Shown in pieces: positions 1 through 5,589 of a DNA stretch of 9,219 nucleotides. Positions within the stretch are counted from its first letter, which is position 1. Every line of letters begins with the position of its first letter. The stretch is from an uncultured Eubacteriales bacterium (GTDB lineage Bacteria; Bacillota_A; Clostridia; Peptostreptococcales; Anaerovoracaceae): contig CACYHM010000051.1 in assembly GCA_902774195.1 (NCBI GenBank), positions 1 through 9,219 on the forward strand. Direction: 5' to 3'. A model generated the notes under the pieces. It did no database searches. It was not told the origin of the DNA and saw nothing but the letters and a program-made list of their open reading frames with translations. A program made the translations under genes and the position numbers.

Positions 1-582
1 CTCTGCGGCCACGCTACACTGGCATCTTCTTTTGTGATACTGAATCACTTTGAACCCGGCAGCGACATGGTCCGATTCAATACCCTTAGCGGCGTCCTTA
101 CAGTCAGGAGGAACGGGGATCTGTACGAGATGGATTTTCCGACAGACGATCTGAGGGAAATACCTGTGACAGATGAGATGGAGGCGGCTTTTGGAGTGCG
201 CCCCGTAAAAGCCCTGCTCGGGATGGATCTTAACTGCGTGTTTGAGACAGAGGAGCAGGTGAGAAAAATGGACCCGGATCAGGCGCTCCTCATGAAGCTG
301 GAAGGGAGGCTCCAGAACGCCACGGCAAAGGGCAGAGCCGTGGATTGTGTATCCCGAAGCTTTGGACCGAAGGTGGCTGTGCCTGAAGACCCGGTATGCG
401 GCTCCGCACACTGTCAGATCGCGGATTACTGGTCACAGGAACTTGGCAAGCCGGAGATACATGCTTATCAGGCGTCAAAGAGGGGCGGTCATCTTTACTG
501 CGAAATGACAGGTGATAAGCGGATCAGAATAAGCGGCGAGGCAGCGCTGGTCGCTGTATCGGAAATAGTTGCTGTATTGTAG
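1..582 (+). CDS. PhzF family isomerase/epimerase, 3' part (5' end outside window)
   Basis: The reading frame is open from base 1 and gives 193 residues to the TAA at 580-582. It begins inside the family's Gly/His motif (LCGHATLAS at residues 1-9 of the visible part) and carries the second hallmark DPVCGSAHCQIADYW about 130 residues in, where family members have the conserved Asp and the GSAH loop. PhzF-family enzymes are about 260-300 residues, two-lobed, cytosolic and cofactor-free. They catalyse isomerisations or epimerisations on small amino-acid-like compounds. About 65-75 N-terminal residues lie outside the window, including the catalytic Glu region, so activity cannot be judged. The substrate is unknown for most members, and nothing here suggests phenazine synthesis. 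The next gene starts 23 bp downstream in the same direction. The family call is secure; the role is not. Confidence 0.92.
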   Translation, partial: LCGHATLASSFVILNHFEPGSDMVRFNTLSGVLTVRRNGDLYEMDFPTDDLREIPVTDEMEAAFGVRPVKALLGMDLNCVFETEEQVRKMDPDQALLMKLEGRLQNATAKGRAVDCVSRSFGPKVAVPEDPVCGSAHCQIADYWSQELGKPEIHAYQASKRGGHLYCEMTGDKRIRISGEAALVAVSEIVAVL

Positions 583-605
583 ATCGCTGTATACAGAGGT
601 GAGCA

Positions 606-839
606 ATGGCAGGTATCAGGCTCGTTCCTCTCGAGCAGGACGACAGAGAACAATTCATACTGGACAATCAGGAGGCTTTTAACTACGGTGCTCTTGAAGA
701 GTTTGGGATGCGCGATGATCATCTGGAGGAAGATGGTCAGATAATCTCCCGGGATACGATAGAAAAGTCTATTGACAGCGGCATTGCATATCGCATCATG
801 GATGGGATGTTCAGATTTGAGAAACGGATGAAGCGGTAA
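606..839 (+). pseudogene. Internally deleted GNAT family N-acetyltransferase remnant
   Basis: The frame is 77 codons from ATG 606, with a ribosome binding site AGAGGTGA at 595-602. Residues 1-65 look like the N-terminal end of a clostridial GNAT acetyltransferase (LVPLEQDDREQFILDNQ, then EEFGMRDDH and IISRDTIEKSIDSG). The last residues, MFRFEKRMKR, match how the same family normally ends, as I remember it. The roughly 100 residues between, which should hold the acetyl-CoA-binding Q/RxxGxG/A motif and the central beta sheet, are absent, and the join at about codon 65-67 is in frame. Intact relatives are about 170-180 residues, so this is most likely an in-frame internal deletion and inactive as an acetyltransferase. 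It may still be translated as a 77-residue peptide. The alternative, a genuine small protein, is less likely because both ends match one larger family. Confidence 0.7.
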
Positions 840-871
840 TTTCGCAGGTACATATGACATATGAAGATGAG

Positions 872-902
872 AAACGACTGTTGATACAGACAGTCGTTTT
901 TT
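872..902 (+). terminator. Intrinsic terminator after the PhzF/GNAT unit
   Basis: A perfect 10-bp stem, AAACGACTGT (872-881) with ACAGTCGTTT (890-899), has an 8-nt loop and a T run at 897-902. It lies 33 bp after the GNAT remnant stop and before the next promoter, so it ends the first transcription unit. On the opposite strand the T run is short, so it probably acts only forward. Confidence 0.82.
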
Positions 903-928
903 ATATCCATATTCTTTGATCCGCATCC

Positions 929-956
929 TTGATTTTTATTGTGAAAGAAATATAAT
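929..956 (+). promoter_or_regulatory. Sigma-70/SigA-type promoter of the metal operon
   Basis: The -35 element is TTGATT (929-934), then a 16-bp spacer, then a perfect -10 TATAAT (951-956) in an AT-rich stretch. The predicted start of transcription is near 962-965, directly at the edge of the 18-bp palindrome at 966-983. The 5' leader before the ZIP gene is about 50 nt. No other credible promoter is seen between the terminator at 902 and the gene. Confidence 0.68.
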
Positions 957-965
957 ATTTAAATA

Positions 966-983
966 AGTTAGACTATTCTAACT
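966..983. promoter_or_regulatory. Palindromic operator, DtxR/IdeR/MntR-like (predicted)
   Basis: AGTTAGA (966-972) and TCTAACT (977-983) are perfect 7-bp inverted arms around CTAT. The TTAG...CTAA half sites resemble the boxes of metal-dependent DtxR-family repressors. The site starts about 10 bp after the -10 element and covers the predicted transcription start, a position suited to repression. The genes it would control are a ZIP metal transporter and a metal-binding protein, which fits metal-dependent control. No T run follows, so a terminator is unlikely. The repressor itself is not in the window. Confidence 0.6.
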
Positions 984-1013
984 AAAACCGTTTGGATCAG
1001 ACCGGAAAGAAGG

Positions 1014-1802
1014 ATGATGTTTACTAGTGAGATCATAGCGGGTTTATTGATCCCTTTTGCCGGGACCGCAGCGGGAAGCGCTTGTGTCTTCTTCATGAAG
1101 AAGGGCCTTGACATACGGCTGCAGAAAGCACTTTCGGGATTTGCCGGAGGAGTGATGGTCGCTGCATCCGTGTGGAGCCTTATCATCCCTGCGATGGAGC
1201 AGTCGGCTGACATGGGCAGACTGGCATTCCTGCCTGCTTTTATCGGTTTCTGGCTTGGGATCCTGTTCCTGCTCATATTGGATAATACTATTCCTCACCT
1301 GCACCTCAATGCGGAGCAGGCGGAAGGTCCCGGAAGTCATCTGGCAAGAACTACCATGATGGTCCTTGCTGTAGTGCTGCACAATATACCTGAAGGTATG
1401 GCGGTCGGAGTCGTATATGCAGGATATATTTCCGGTTCTGCAGATATAACAGCAGGAGGCGCTCTGGCGCTGTCGCTGGGAATTGCCATACAGAACTTTC
1501 CTGAAGGCGCGATCATATCCATGCCTTTATACGCAGCGGGAAAAAGCAAAGGCAGAGCATTCATGGACGGAGTGCTTTCAGGAGCTGTCGAGCCGCTCGC
1601 GGGTTTGCTGACGATACTGGCAGCAGCAGTGATAGTTCCTGCCATGCCGTATCTGCTGAGTTTTGCAGCAGGCGCAATGATATATGTTGTAGTGGAGGAA
1701 CTGATCCCCGAAATGGCGGAAGGAGAACACTCGCACATAGGGGTGCTGCTTTTCGCGGCAGGATTCACAGTCATGATGGCGCTTGATGTAGCGCTAGGAT
1801 AA
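1014..1802 (+). CDS. ZIP family divalent metal transporter (GufA/ZupT-like)
   Basis: The product is a 262-residue inner-membrane protein with about eight hydrophobic helices, the normal size and layout for bacterial ZIP proteins that move Zn, Fe or Mn into the cytoplasm. The helix-4 metal motif HNIPEG is at residues 123-128 and the helix-5 motif QNFPEG at 160-165. Gln in place of the first His of helix 5 is usual in the GufA-type branch. A short His-containing stretch (PHLHL at 94-98) precedes the loop before helix 4. The start is uncertain by one codon: ATGs lie at 1014 and 1017. The purine-rich GGAAAGAAGG ends at 1013, directly against the first ATG, so 1017 is slightly better placed. The next gene begins 16 bp after the stop and is surely co-transcribed. 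The palindrome at 966-983 suggests metal-dependent repression. The exact metal cannot be read from the sequence. Confidence 0.93.
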   Translation: MMFTSEIIAGLLIPFAGTAAGSACVFFMKKGLDIRLQKALSGFAGGVMVAASVWSLIIPAMEQSADMGRLAFLPAFIGFWLGILFLLILDNTIPHLHLNAEQAEGPGSHLARTTMMVLAVVLHNIPEGMAVGVVYAGYISGSADITAGGALALSLGIAIQNFPEGAIISMPLYAAGKSKGRAFMDGVLSGAVEPLAGLLTILAAAVIVPAMPYLLSFAAGAMIYVVVEELIPEMAEGEHSHIGVLLFAAGFTVMMALDVALG

Positions 1803-1818
1803 GCAGAAGAAGGGAGAA

Positions 1819-2208
1819 ATGAGAATAATGACTGCAAACCTGATAATCGTAACAGGAATACTGCTGATCGCATATGCTGTATATGCGACAGTGCAGAAGG
1901 CGAGGGGAAAGTCCGGATCAAGCTGCTGCGGCGGCCCGGAGGCAGTGCTGCCAAAGCCGGTAGCGGATACGGATGAATCGCACTATCCATACAAGTATTA
2001 TGTATCGGTAGACGGCATGAAGTGCAGCAACTGTGCGGCGAATGTAGAGAACGCCATCAATGCGGCAGGCGACACATGGGCCAGTGTGAATCTGGGACGA
2101 AAGAGAGCAGAGGTCCTTTCAAAGACAGAGAAAAGCGAAGAGGATTTCGCAAAAGCCCTCAAAGGCACCGGCTACAAGGTGACAGACTGCGAGCAAATTG
2201 AGAATTAA
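1819..2208 (+). CDS. Membrane-anchored HMA-domain protein with FeoB-associated-like N-terminus
   Basis: The product has 129 residues in two parts. Residues 8-25 form one membrane helix, followed by basic residues and CCGG at 36-39, the arrangement of small FeoB-associated Cys-rich membrane proteins. After a Pro/Asp linker (40-58), residues 60-125 form a heavy-metal-associated domain with the binding motif GMKCSNC (Cys69, Cys72), followed by the NVENAIN helix and a GYKV strand near the end, as in CopZ and the N-termini of P-type ATPases. It probably binds metal (Cu(I), Zn or Fe) at the inner face of the membrane and may pass it to or from the ZIP transporter encoded 16 bp upstream. AGGGAG (1811-1816) lies very close to ATG 1819. 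ATG 1828, three codons on, is an alternative with a longer spacing. A P-type ATPase remnant just downstream suggests its original partner has been lost. Confidence 0.86.
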   Translation: MRIMTANLIIVTGILLIAYAVYATVQKARGKSGSSCCGGPEAVLPKPVADTDESHYPYKYYVSVDGMKCSNCAANVENAINAAGDTWASVNLGRKRAEVLSKTEKSEEDFAKALKGTGYKVTDCEQIEN

Positions 2209-2280
2209 AGCGGGATGACAGTACATGAATTCGGAAAAGAACGATCAGCGCTGTTGACTTCAAATAAGAATTGATTTAAA

Positions 2281-2319
2281 AAACAGATAGTTAGATAAGA
2301 ATAACTACCTGTTTTTTTT
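2281..2319 (+). terminator. Intrinsic terminator of the ZIP/HMA operon
   Basis: AAACAGATAGTTA (2281-2293) pairs with TAACTACCTGTTT (2302-2314) with one A-C mismatch, around an 8-nt loop, followed by eight T (2312-2319). Six A at 2278-2283 give the opposite strand a T run as well, so it could work in both directions. It lies 72 bp after the HMA gene stop. Its T run runs straight into the reading frame of the ATPase remnant. The 72 bp before it hold no gene I can support. Confidence 0.82.
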
Positions 2320-2495
2320 CGAAGGCACTTATGCGCAGGATAGACGCCGATTACAGGGTGATCATATCTTTGAATTCGATGCTGATAATGCTTGGCGCAT
2401 TCGGGATCATAACACCTGCAGCTTCTGCAACGATGCATAATCTGTCGACGATAGGCATCAGTCTGTATAATATGACAGACCTGATCGAGGAATAA
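2319..2495 (+). pseudogene. C-terminal remnant of a heavy-metal P-type ATPase
   Basis: From 2319 the frame reads SKALMRRIDADYRVI, then NSMLIMLGAFGIITP, ATMHNLSTIGISL and NMTDLIEE before the TAA at 2493-2495. This is the pattern of the last two membrane helices of P1B-type metal ATPases: a basic stretch with a conserved Asn-Tyr-Arg-like segment, a helix, a Pro-Ala turn, then HN-S-T and a final helix ending near TNLL. I know this pattern from the family; no alignment was run. A whole ATPase is about 620-800 residues, so the phosphorylation (DKTGT) and nucleotide-binding domains are gone. Upstream the frame is closed by TAG at 2292 inside the terminator. ATG 2331 with AAGG five bases before it could in principle start a 54-residue peptide, but I regard this as a dead fragment. 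Confidence 0.72.
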
Positions 2496-2499
2496 ACTG

Positions 2500-2527
2500 T
2501 TTAATGTCTCTTCAACTCTGCTATAAT
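2500..2527 (+). promoter_or_regulatory. Promoter of the small peptide gene (extended -10)
   Basis: There is a perfect -10 TATAAT (2522-2527) with the extended TGC just before it (2519-2521), which can offset a weak -35. The best -35 is TTTAAT (2500-2505) with a 16-bp spacer. The predicted start lies near 2533-2535, giving a leader of about 65 nt before the peptide gene. Confidence 0.58.
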
Positions 2528-2599
2528 TGTATAGGTAGCGAAGGCAGATGATTCTGCCTGTGCAAAACATCAGAACGATGAAAGCGGAGGATGAAAAAA

Positions 2600-2788
2600 A
2601 TGGAAGACAAGAAATACAACGAAAAAGAAGCTCTCAAAGAAGAAAAGCTGAACAGCGTCAGCGGCGGCAGCGGATACAGCGGCGGATACTGCGCGCAGAC
2701 GCCTGACCGCAGATGCAGGGTCGAAGAAGTAGGAAGCTGGGATCCGGACAACGAGATCTGCAGAACCTGCGGCTGGAGAGCATGGTAG
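2600..2788 (+). CDS. Double-glycine-leader small peptide precursor, four cysteines (bacteriocin-like)
   Basis: The product has 62 residues from ATG 2600. This start is preferred over the in-frame ATG at 2591 because CGGAGG (2585-2590) abuts 2591 but lies 9 nt from 2600. The N-terminal part is charged and helical (MEDKKYNEKEALKEEKL) and ends in LNSVSGG, the pattern of leaders cut by C39-peptidase ABC exporters (LS-x-V-x-GG type). Cleavage after GG at 22-23 would release a 39-residue core rich in Gly and Ser at first, with Cys at 31, 39, 54 and 57 (spacing C-x7-C and C-x2-C) and Trp near the end. This fits an unmodified disulfide-bonded bacteriocin, a signalling peptide or a modified peptide. 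I do not recognise the core. The gene stands alone between its own promoter and terminator, with no immunity, exporter or maturation gene in the window. A small zinc-binding protein is a weaker alternative. Confidence 0.72.
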   Translation: MEDKKYNEKEALKEEKLNSVSGGSGYSGGYCAQTPDRRCRVEEVGSWDPDNEICRTCGWRAW

Positions 2789-2795
2789 GAACCGG

Positions 2796-2822
2796 ACGTG
2801 TGCATAACCTGCACACGTTTTT
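2796..2822 (+). terminator. Intrinsic terminator of the peptide gene
   Basis: A perfect 9-bp stem, ACGTGTGCA (2796-2804) with TGCACACGT (2810-2818), has a 5-nt loop and a five-base T run (2818-2822). It starts 8 bp after the peptide stop. Its last bases overlap the stop codon of the LysR gene on the other strand, so the two convergent units are packed without spare sequence. Confidence 0.87.
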
Positions 2823-3705
2823 ATTGCCTTGAGAAAGACCGGGTCACCTGTGTCAGGAATCTTTCGGCGATAGGGGTGAGCACCTGATACCTGCCCCATA
2901 TAAGATAGAAGCTGGATTCCTTGACCGGATCAAGAGGCCTGAAAACCAGGCCGCTTCCTTCAGAACAGTCGACAAGATGCTCGAATGTCAGGAGTACCCC
3001 AAGCCCTTCGAGTGCAAACATTGAGCCGTTGTATGAAAGGCGGAATGAGCCCTCCAGACGGAGATCCCTGAAATGATCTCCCGCCCACTCACTTATCTCA
3101 CGATCCCAGCTCTGCTCCGAGGAGAATAACGGCACACCGGTAAGGTCATCAGCTGTGATGGCCTTTTTCTTTGCCAGCGGATGTGAGTCGGCCATTACAG
3201 CTCCCCAGATATCCGTATGAGGGAAGGTGATGTAATTATATTTGCGGGCATCCGGGATCTCGCTGGTTATCACGGCGAAATCGAGCAATCCTTTGTCGAG
3301 CTTCTCAGTTACCTGCTCGGTGTCTCCGCTTGTGATGTGGTAGTTCAGCCCCGGGTACGCGGCCTTGAATCTGCCGATCTCCCTTGCGAGGTATCTGATC
3401 TGATAGGATTCCGCAAGCCCGAAGTACAGATCCCCTCCGGTGATGTCATCGAGCGACATGAATTCCTGCTCTATCTTGTCGGCCATTGCCACGAGGTCCT
3501 CAGCCCGGTCACGCAGAAGAATACCTTCATCAGTCAGCTGTATGCTGAAACTCCTGCGGATGAACAGCTTCTTGCCGAGCTCACCCTCCAGGGACTTGAG
3601 AGTCTTGGAAAGGGTGGGCTGGGTCACATGCAGCAGTTCTGCCGCCCTGGTCATGTTCTCTTCTCTTGCGACTGCGAGAAAGTATCTGAGACTGCGAATA
3701 TCCAT
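2821..3705 (-). CDS. LysR family transcriptional regulator
   Basis: The product has 294 residues, the usual LysR length. The N-terminal winged helix-turn-helix is clear: MDIRSLRYFLAVAREENM, then the helix-turn-helix at about 19-38 (AAELLHVTQPTLSKTLKSLE) and the wing with KKLFIR. The rest is a substrate-binding-type effector domain (for example DLYFGLAESYQIRYLA, and LDFAVIT before the cross-over). AAGGAG lies 8 nt before the ATG. Its gene is divergent from the five-gene operon starting at 3801, with 95 bp between, the classic arrangement in which a LysR protein controls the opposite operon and its own gene. It would act as a tetramer on the shared intergenic DNA and respond to a small molecule, probably a substrate or product of the operon enzymes. 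The effector is not predictable. Confidence 0.95.
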   Translation of the reverse strand: MDIRSLRYFLAVAREENMTRAAELLHVTQPTLSKTLKSLEGELGKKLFIRRSFSIQLTDEGILLRDRAEDLVAMADKIEQEFMSLDDITGGDLYFGLAESYQIRYLAREIGRFKAAYPGLNYHITSGDTEQVTEKLDKGLLDFAVITSEIPDARKYNYITFPHTDIWGAVMADSHPLAKKKAITADDLTGVPLFSSEQSWDREISEWAGDHFRDLRLEGSFRLSYNGSMFALEGLGVLLTFEHLVDCSEGSGLVFRPLDPVKESSFYLIWGRYQVLTPIAERFLTQVTRSFSRQ

Positions 3706-3738
3706 ATACGATGCTCCTTGCTATGATATGCAGATTTA

Positions 3739-3754
3739 GAATATCACGATATTC
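3739..3754. promoter_or_regulatory. Palindrome in the LysR divergent intergenic region (predicted operator)
   Basis: GAATATC (3739-3745) and GATATTC (3748-3754) are perfect inverted arms with 2 bp between. The site covers the predicted start of LysR transcription, which fits autorepression, and lies just upstream of a plus-strand TATAAC (3757-3762) that could be the -10 of the operon. It has even symmetry and so is not a centred T-N11-A box, which lowers certainty that LysR itself binds it. Confidence 0.5.
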
Positions 3755-3783
3755 ATTATAACCATTAGCGAATAACAAGGCAA
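3755..3783 (-). promoter_or_regulatory. Promoter of the LysR gene
   Basis: Read on the minus strand: -35 TTGCCT (3778-3783), a 17-bp spacer, and a perfect -10 TATAAT (3755-3760). Transcription would start near 3747-3749, about 43 nt before the start codon. The -10 shares bases with a possible plus-strand -10 (TATAAC, 3757-3762) that has no good -35, as is common at LysR-activated promoters. The two directions may therefore compete. Confidence 0.6.
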
Positions 3784-3800
3784 TCGGCTAAGATATAGCC

Positions 3801-4025
3801 ATGAAGAACACAGATATAGAAAAACTGCTGATCGATATGGGAGATGCGGGCTGCCCGGATGCGGATATCGAGAGGGTGCGCAGCTTGCATGAGGCGGGCC
3901 TTGACGATGATATCGTCAGATGCCTTCGCAGGTGCAGATGCGACCTGATGGAGGAACTGCACAGGAGCCAGCGCAGAGTGGACTGCATGGATCAGCTGAT
4001 AAGAGCGGCAGAAAACGGACTTTGA
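3801..4025 (+). CDS. Small Cys-containing helical protein of unknown function
   Basis: The product has 74 residues and is strongly charged, with predicted helices throughout and no signal or membrane segment. It has five Cys (18, 41, 45, 47, 62), including a CLRRCRC cluster, followed by a DLMEELHRSQRRVDCMDQLIR stretch that reads like an amphipathic or coiled-coil helix. I recall similar short proteins beside regulators and redox genes in Clostridia, but I cannot name a family. It is the first gene of the operon opposite LysR, 31 bp before the hydrolase. ATG 3801 is the only upstream start, since TAA at 3789 closes the frame. The ribosome binding site is weak. It might be a small regulator or a redox- or metal-sensing partner. 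That is a guess from the Cys cluster and position only. Confidence 0.75.
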   Translation: MKNTDIEKLLIDMGDAGCPDADIERVRSLHEAGLDDDIVRCLRRCRCDLMEELHRSQRRVDCMDQLIRAAENGL

Positions 4026-4056
4026 TCAATAACGGATCACTGAAAGGAGAACTGAA

Positions 4057-5055
4057 ATGATAAAGAAAGAAGAACTCACGCTTGTACAGGACTGGGACAA
4101 GACTTTCGCAAAAAGCGGGAAGGTGGATCACTGCAAGGTCACATTTGTCAATCGTTACGGCATCACTCTTGCCGCGGATATGTATGTGCCGAAAGATGCG
4201 GAGGGCAGGCTCCCTGCAATCGCGGTAAGCGGACCGTTCGGCGCAGTCAAGGAGCAGTGCTCCGGACTCTACGCCCAGACGATGGCTGAGAGAGGATTCC
4301 TCACTATAGCGTTCGATCCTTCCTTTACAGGAGAGAGCGGAGGTCAGCCGAGATACATGGCATCGCCTGACATCAATACAGAAGACTTCATGGCAGCTGT
4401 TGACTTTCTGTCACTCAGCGACAAAGTCGACGCTGAGCGCATCGGCATCATCGGCATCTGCGGATGGGGCGGAATGGCAATAAACACTGCGGCTCTGGAT
4501 ACAAGGATAAAGGCGACCGTCGCTTCCACGATGTACGACATGACGAGAGTCAACGCAAACGGCTACTTTGATTCCGAAGACAGCGAAGAGCAGCGCTATG
4601 AGAAAAGAGCAGCGATGTGCGCACAGAGACTGTCCGACCTGAAGGCAGGCGAGTACAGGCTCGGAGGCGGAGTCATCGATCCGCTGCCGGAGGATGCTCC
4701 TTATTTCGTAAAGGATTATCATAGCTACTATAAGACCGACAGGGGCTATCATGAAAGATCGCTCAACTCGAACGGCGGCTGGAACGTGATCGGATGCGAG
4801 TCATTCATGAATCAGCCGATACTGAAGTACTCGAACGAGATCAGGAGCGCGGTGATGGTCATGCACGGAGACAAGGCTCATTCGTTCTATTTCGGCAGGG
4901 ATGCTTATGATAACATGGTAAACGGCAGCAAGTATGCAGACAACAAGGAATTGCTCGTCATCGAGGGCGCATCACACACCGATCTTTACGACGGAGGAGA
5001 GAACGGGGCCATTCCGTTCGACAAACTGCAGGCTTTCTTCGAGAGATATCTGTAA
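4057..5055 (+). CDS. Alpha/beta hydrolase (dienelactone hydrolase-like, Cys nucleophile)
   Basis: The product has 332 residues, cytosolic with no signal peptide. The N-terminal part carries the well-conserved VTFVNRYGITLAADMYVP and GPFGAVKEQ blocks, then FDPSFTGESGG, the nucleophile elbow GICGWGG (residues 133-139, Cys135 where most esterases have Ser), HGDKAHS (270-276) and the late GASHTDLYD with the catalytic His307. This is a common bacterial family of YcjY-like hydrolases. Members are thought to cut ester or lactone bonds, but substrates are mostly undefined. A Cys nucleophile is also used by dienelactone hydrolase. AAAGGAG lies 7 nt before the ATG. It is the second gene of the operon, and the flavoprotein gene follows after 12 bp. 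The family is secure; the substrate is open. Confidence 0.93.
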   Translation: MIKKEELTLVQDWDKTFAKSGKVDHCKVTFVNRYGITLAADMYVPKDAEGRLPAIAVSGPFGAVKEQCSGLYAQTMAERGFLTIAFDPSFTGESGGQPRYMASPDINTEDFMAAVDFLSLSDKVDAERIGIIGICGWGGMAINTAALDTRIKATVASTMYDMTRVNANGYFDSEDSEEQRYEKRAAMCAQRLSDLKAGEYRLGGGVIDPLPEDAPYFVKDYHSYYKTDRGYHERSLNSNGGWNVIGCESFMNQPILKYSNEIRSAVMVMHGDKAHSFYFGRDAYDNMVNGSKYADNKELLVIEGASHTDLYDGGENGAIPFDKLQAFFERYL

Positions 5056-5067
5056 CAGGAGAACCGC

Positions 5068-5589
5068 ATGAAAGTATTAGTGCTTAACGGAAGCCCGCGC
5101 CCGCAGGGCAATACCTCAAAAATGACAGCCGCCTTCAAAGAGGCGGCTGAGGCTGCAGGCCACGATGTCAGGGAGTTCAGGGCAGCCGGAATGAATATCA
5201 GGGGCTGTCTGGCCTGTGAATACTGTCACGGAAAAGGCGAAGGAGCATGTGTGCAGAAGGATGACATGCAAAAGATATACAGTGAGCTGAAGGACACAGA
5301 GATGATCGTCCTGGCTTCGCCGATCTACTATCACGGCATCAGCGGGCAGCTCAAATGCGTGATCGACAGATTCTACTCGGCGCTGTACCCGAAGGCTCCT
5401 GAGAGCCTGAAGTACATCTCGATGTTCCTGGCATCAGGGGACAAGGATCAGTACACCGGCGCGAGGTTCTCATTCGACGGGGACTTCCTCGGATATCTCG
5501 GACTTGAAGATAAGGGATTCTTCTCGTGTGCAGGTGAAATGAAGGATGAAGTGCTCGATGAGATAAGAGCCATGGCAAAAGGACTGTAA
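5068..5589 (+). CDS. Flavodoxin-fold NAD(P)H-dependent FMN reductase, iron-sulfur flavoprotein-like
   Basis: The product has 173 residues. The FMN phosphate loop GSPRPQGNTS is at 8-17 and the isoalloxazine loop SPIYYHGISGQ at 84-94, followed by KCVIDRF, all typical of the NADPH-dependent FMN reductase / iron-sulfur flavoprotein group. Between them sit Cys47, Cys50, Cys53 and Cys61 (C-x2-C-x2-C-x7-C), which fits the compact cysteine motif known from Isf proteins for a 4Fe-4S cluster. It is likely a cytosolic FMN enzyme passing electrons to a small acceptor such as a quinone, nitro compound or ferredoxin-type partner. AGGAG precedes the start, and the stop overlaps the next gene's ATG (TAATG), so translation is coupled. 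The fold is certain; the cluster is inferred. Confidence 0.92.
   Translation: MKVLVLNGSPRPQGNTSKMTAAFKEAAEAAGHDVREFRAAGMNIRGCLACEYCHGKGEGACVQKDDMQKIYSELKDTEMIVLASPIYYHGISGQLKCVIDRFYSALYPKAPESLKYISMFLASGDKDQYTGARFSFDGDFLGYLGLEDKGFFSCAGEMKDEVLDEIRAMAKGL

Noticed and set aside
851..863. CATATG-A-CATATG palindrome/direct repeat after the GNAT remnant
   Set aside because: It has no T run and sits directly before a good terminator. Short AT-rich palindromes of this kind arise easily by chance.
2215..2274. 19-codon ORF (ATG 2215) between the HMA gene and its terminator
   Set aside because: Too short, no ribosome binding site and no recognisable motif.
2254..2282. TTGACT with a 17-bp spacer to TAAAAA, possible promoter
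   Set aside because: The -10 is poor and lies inside the terminator stem, so any transcript would start within the hairpin.
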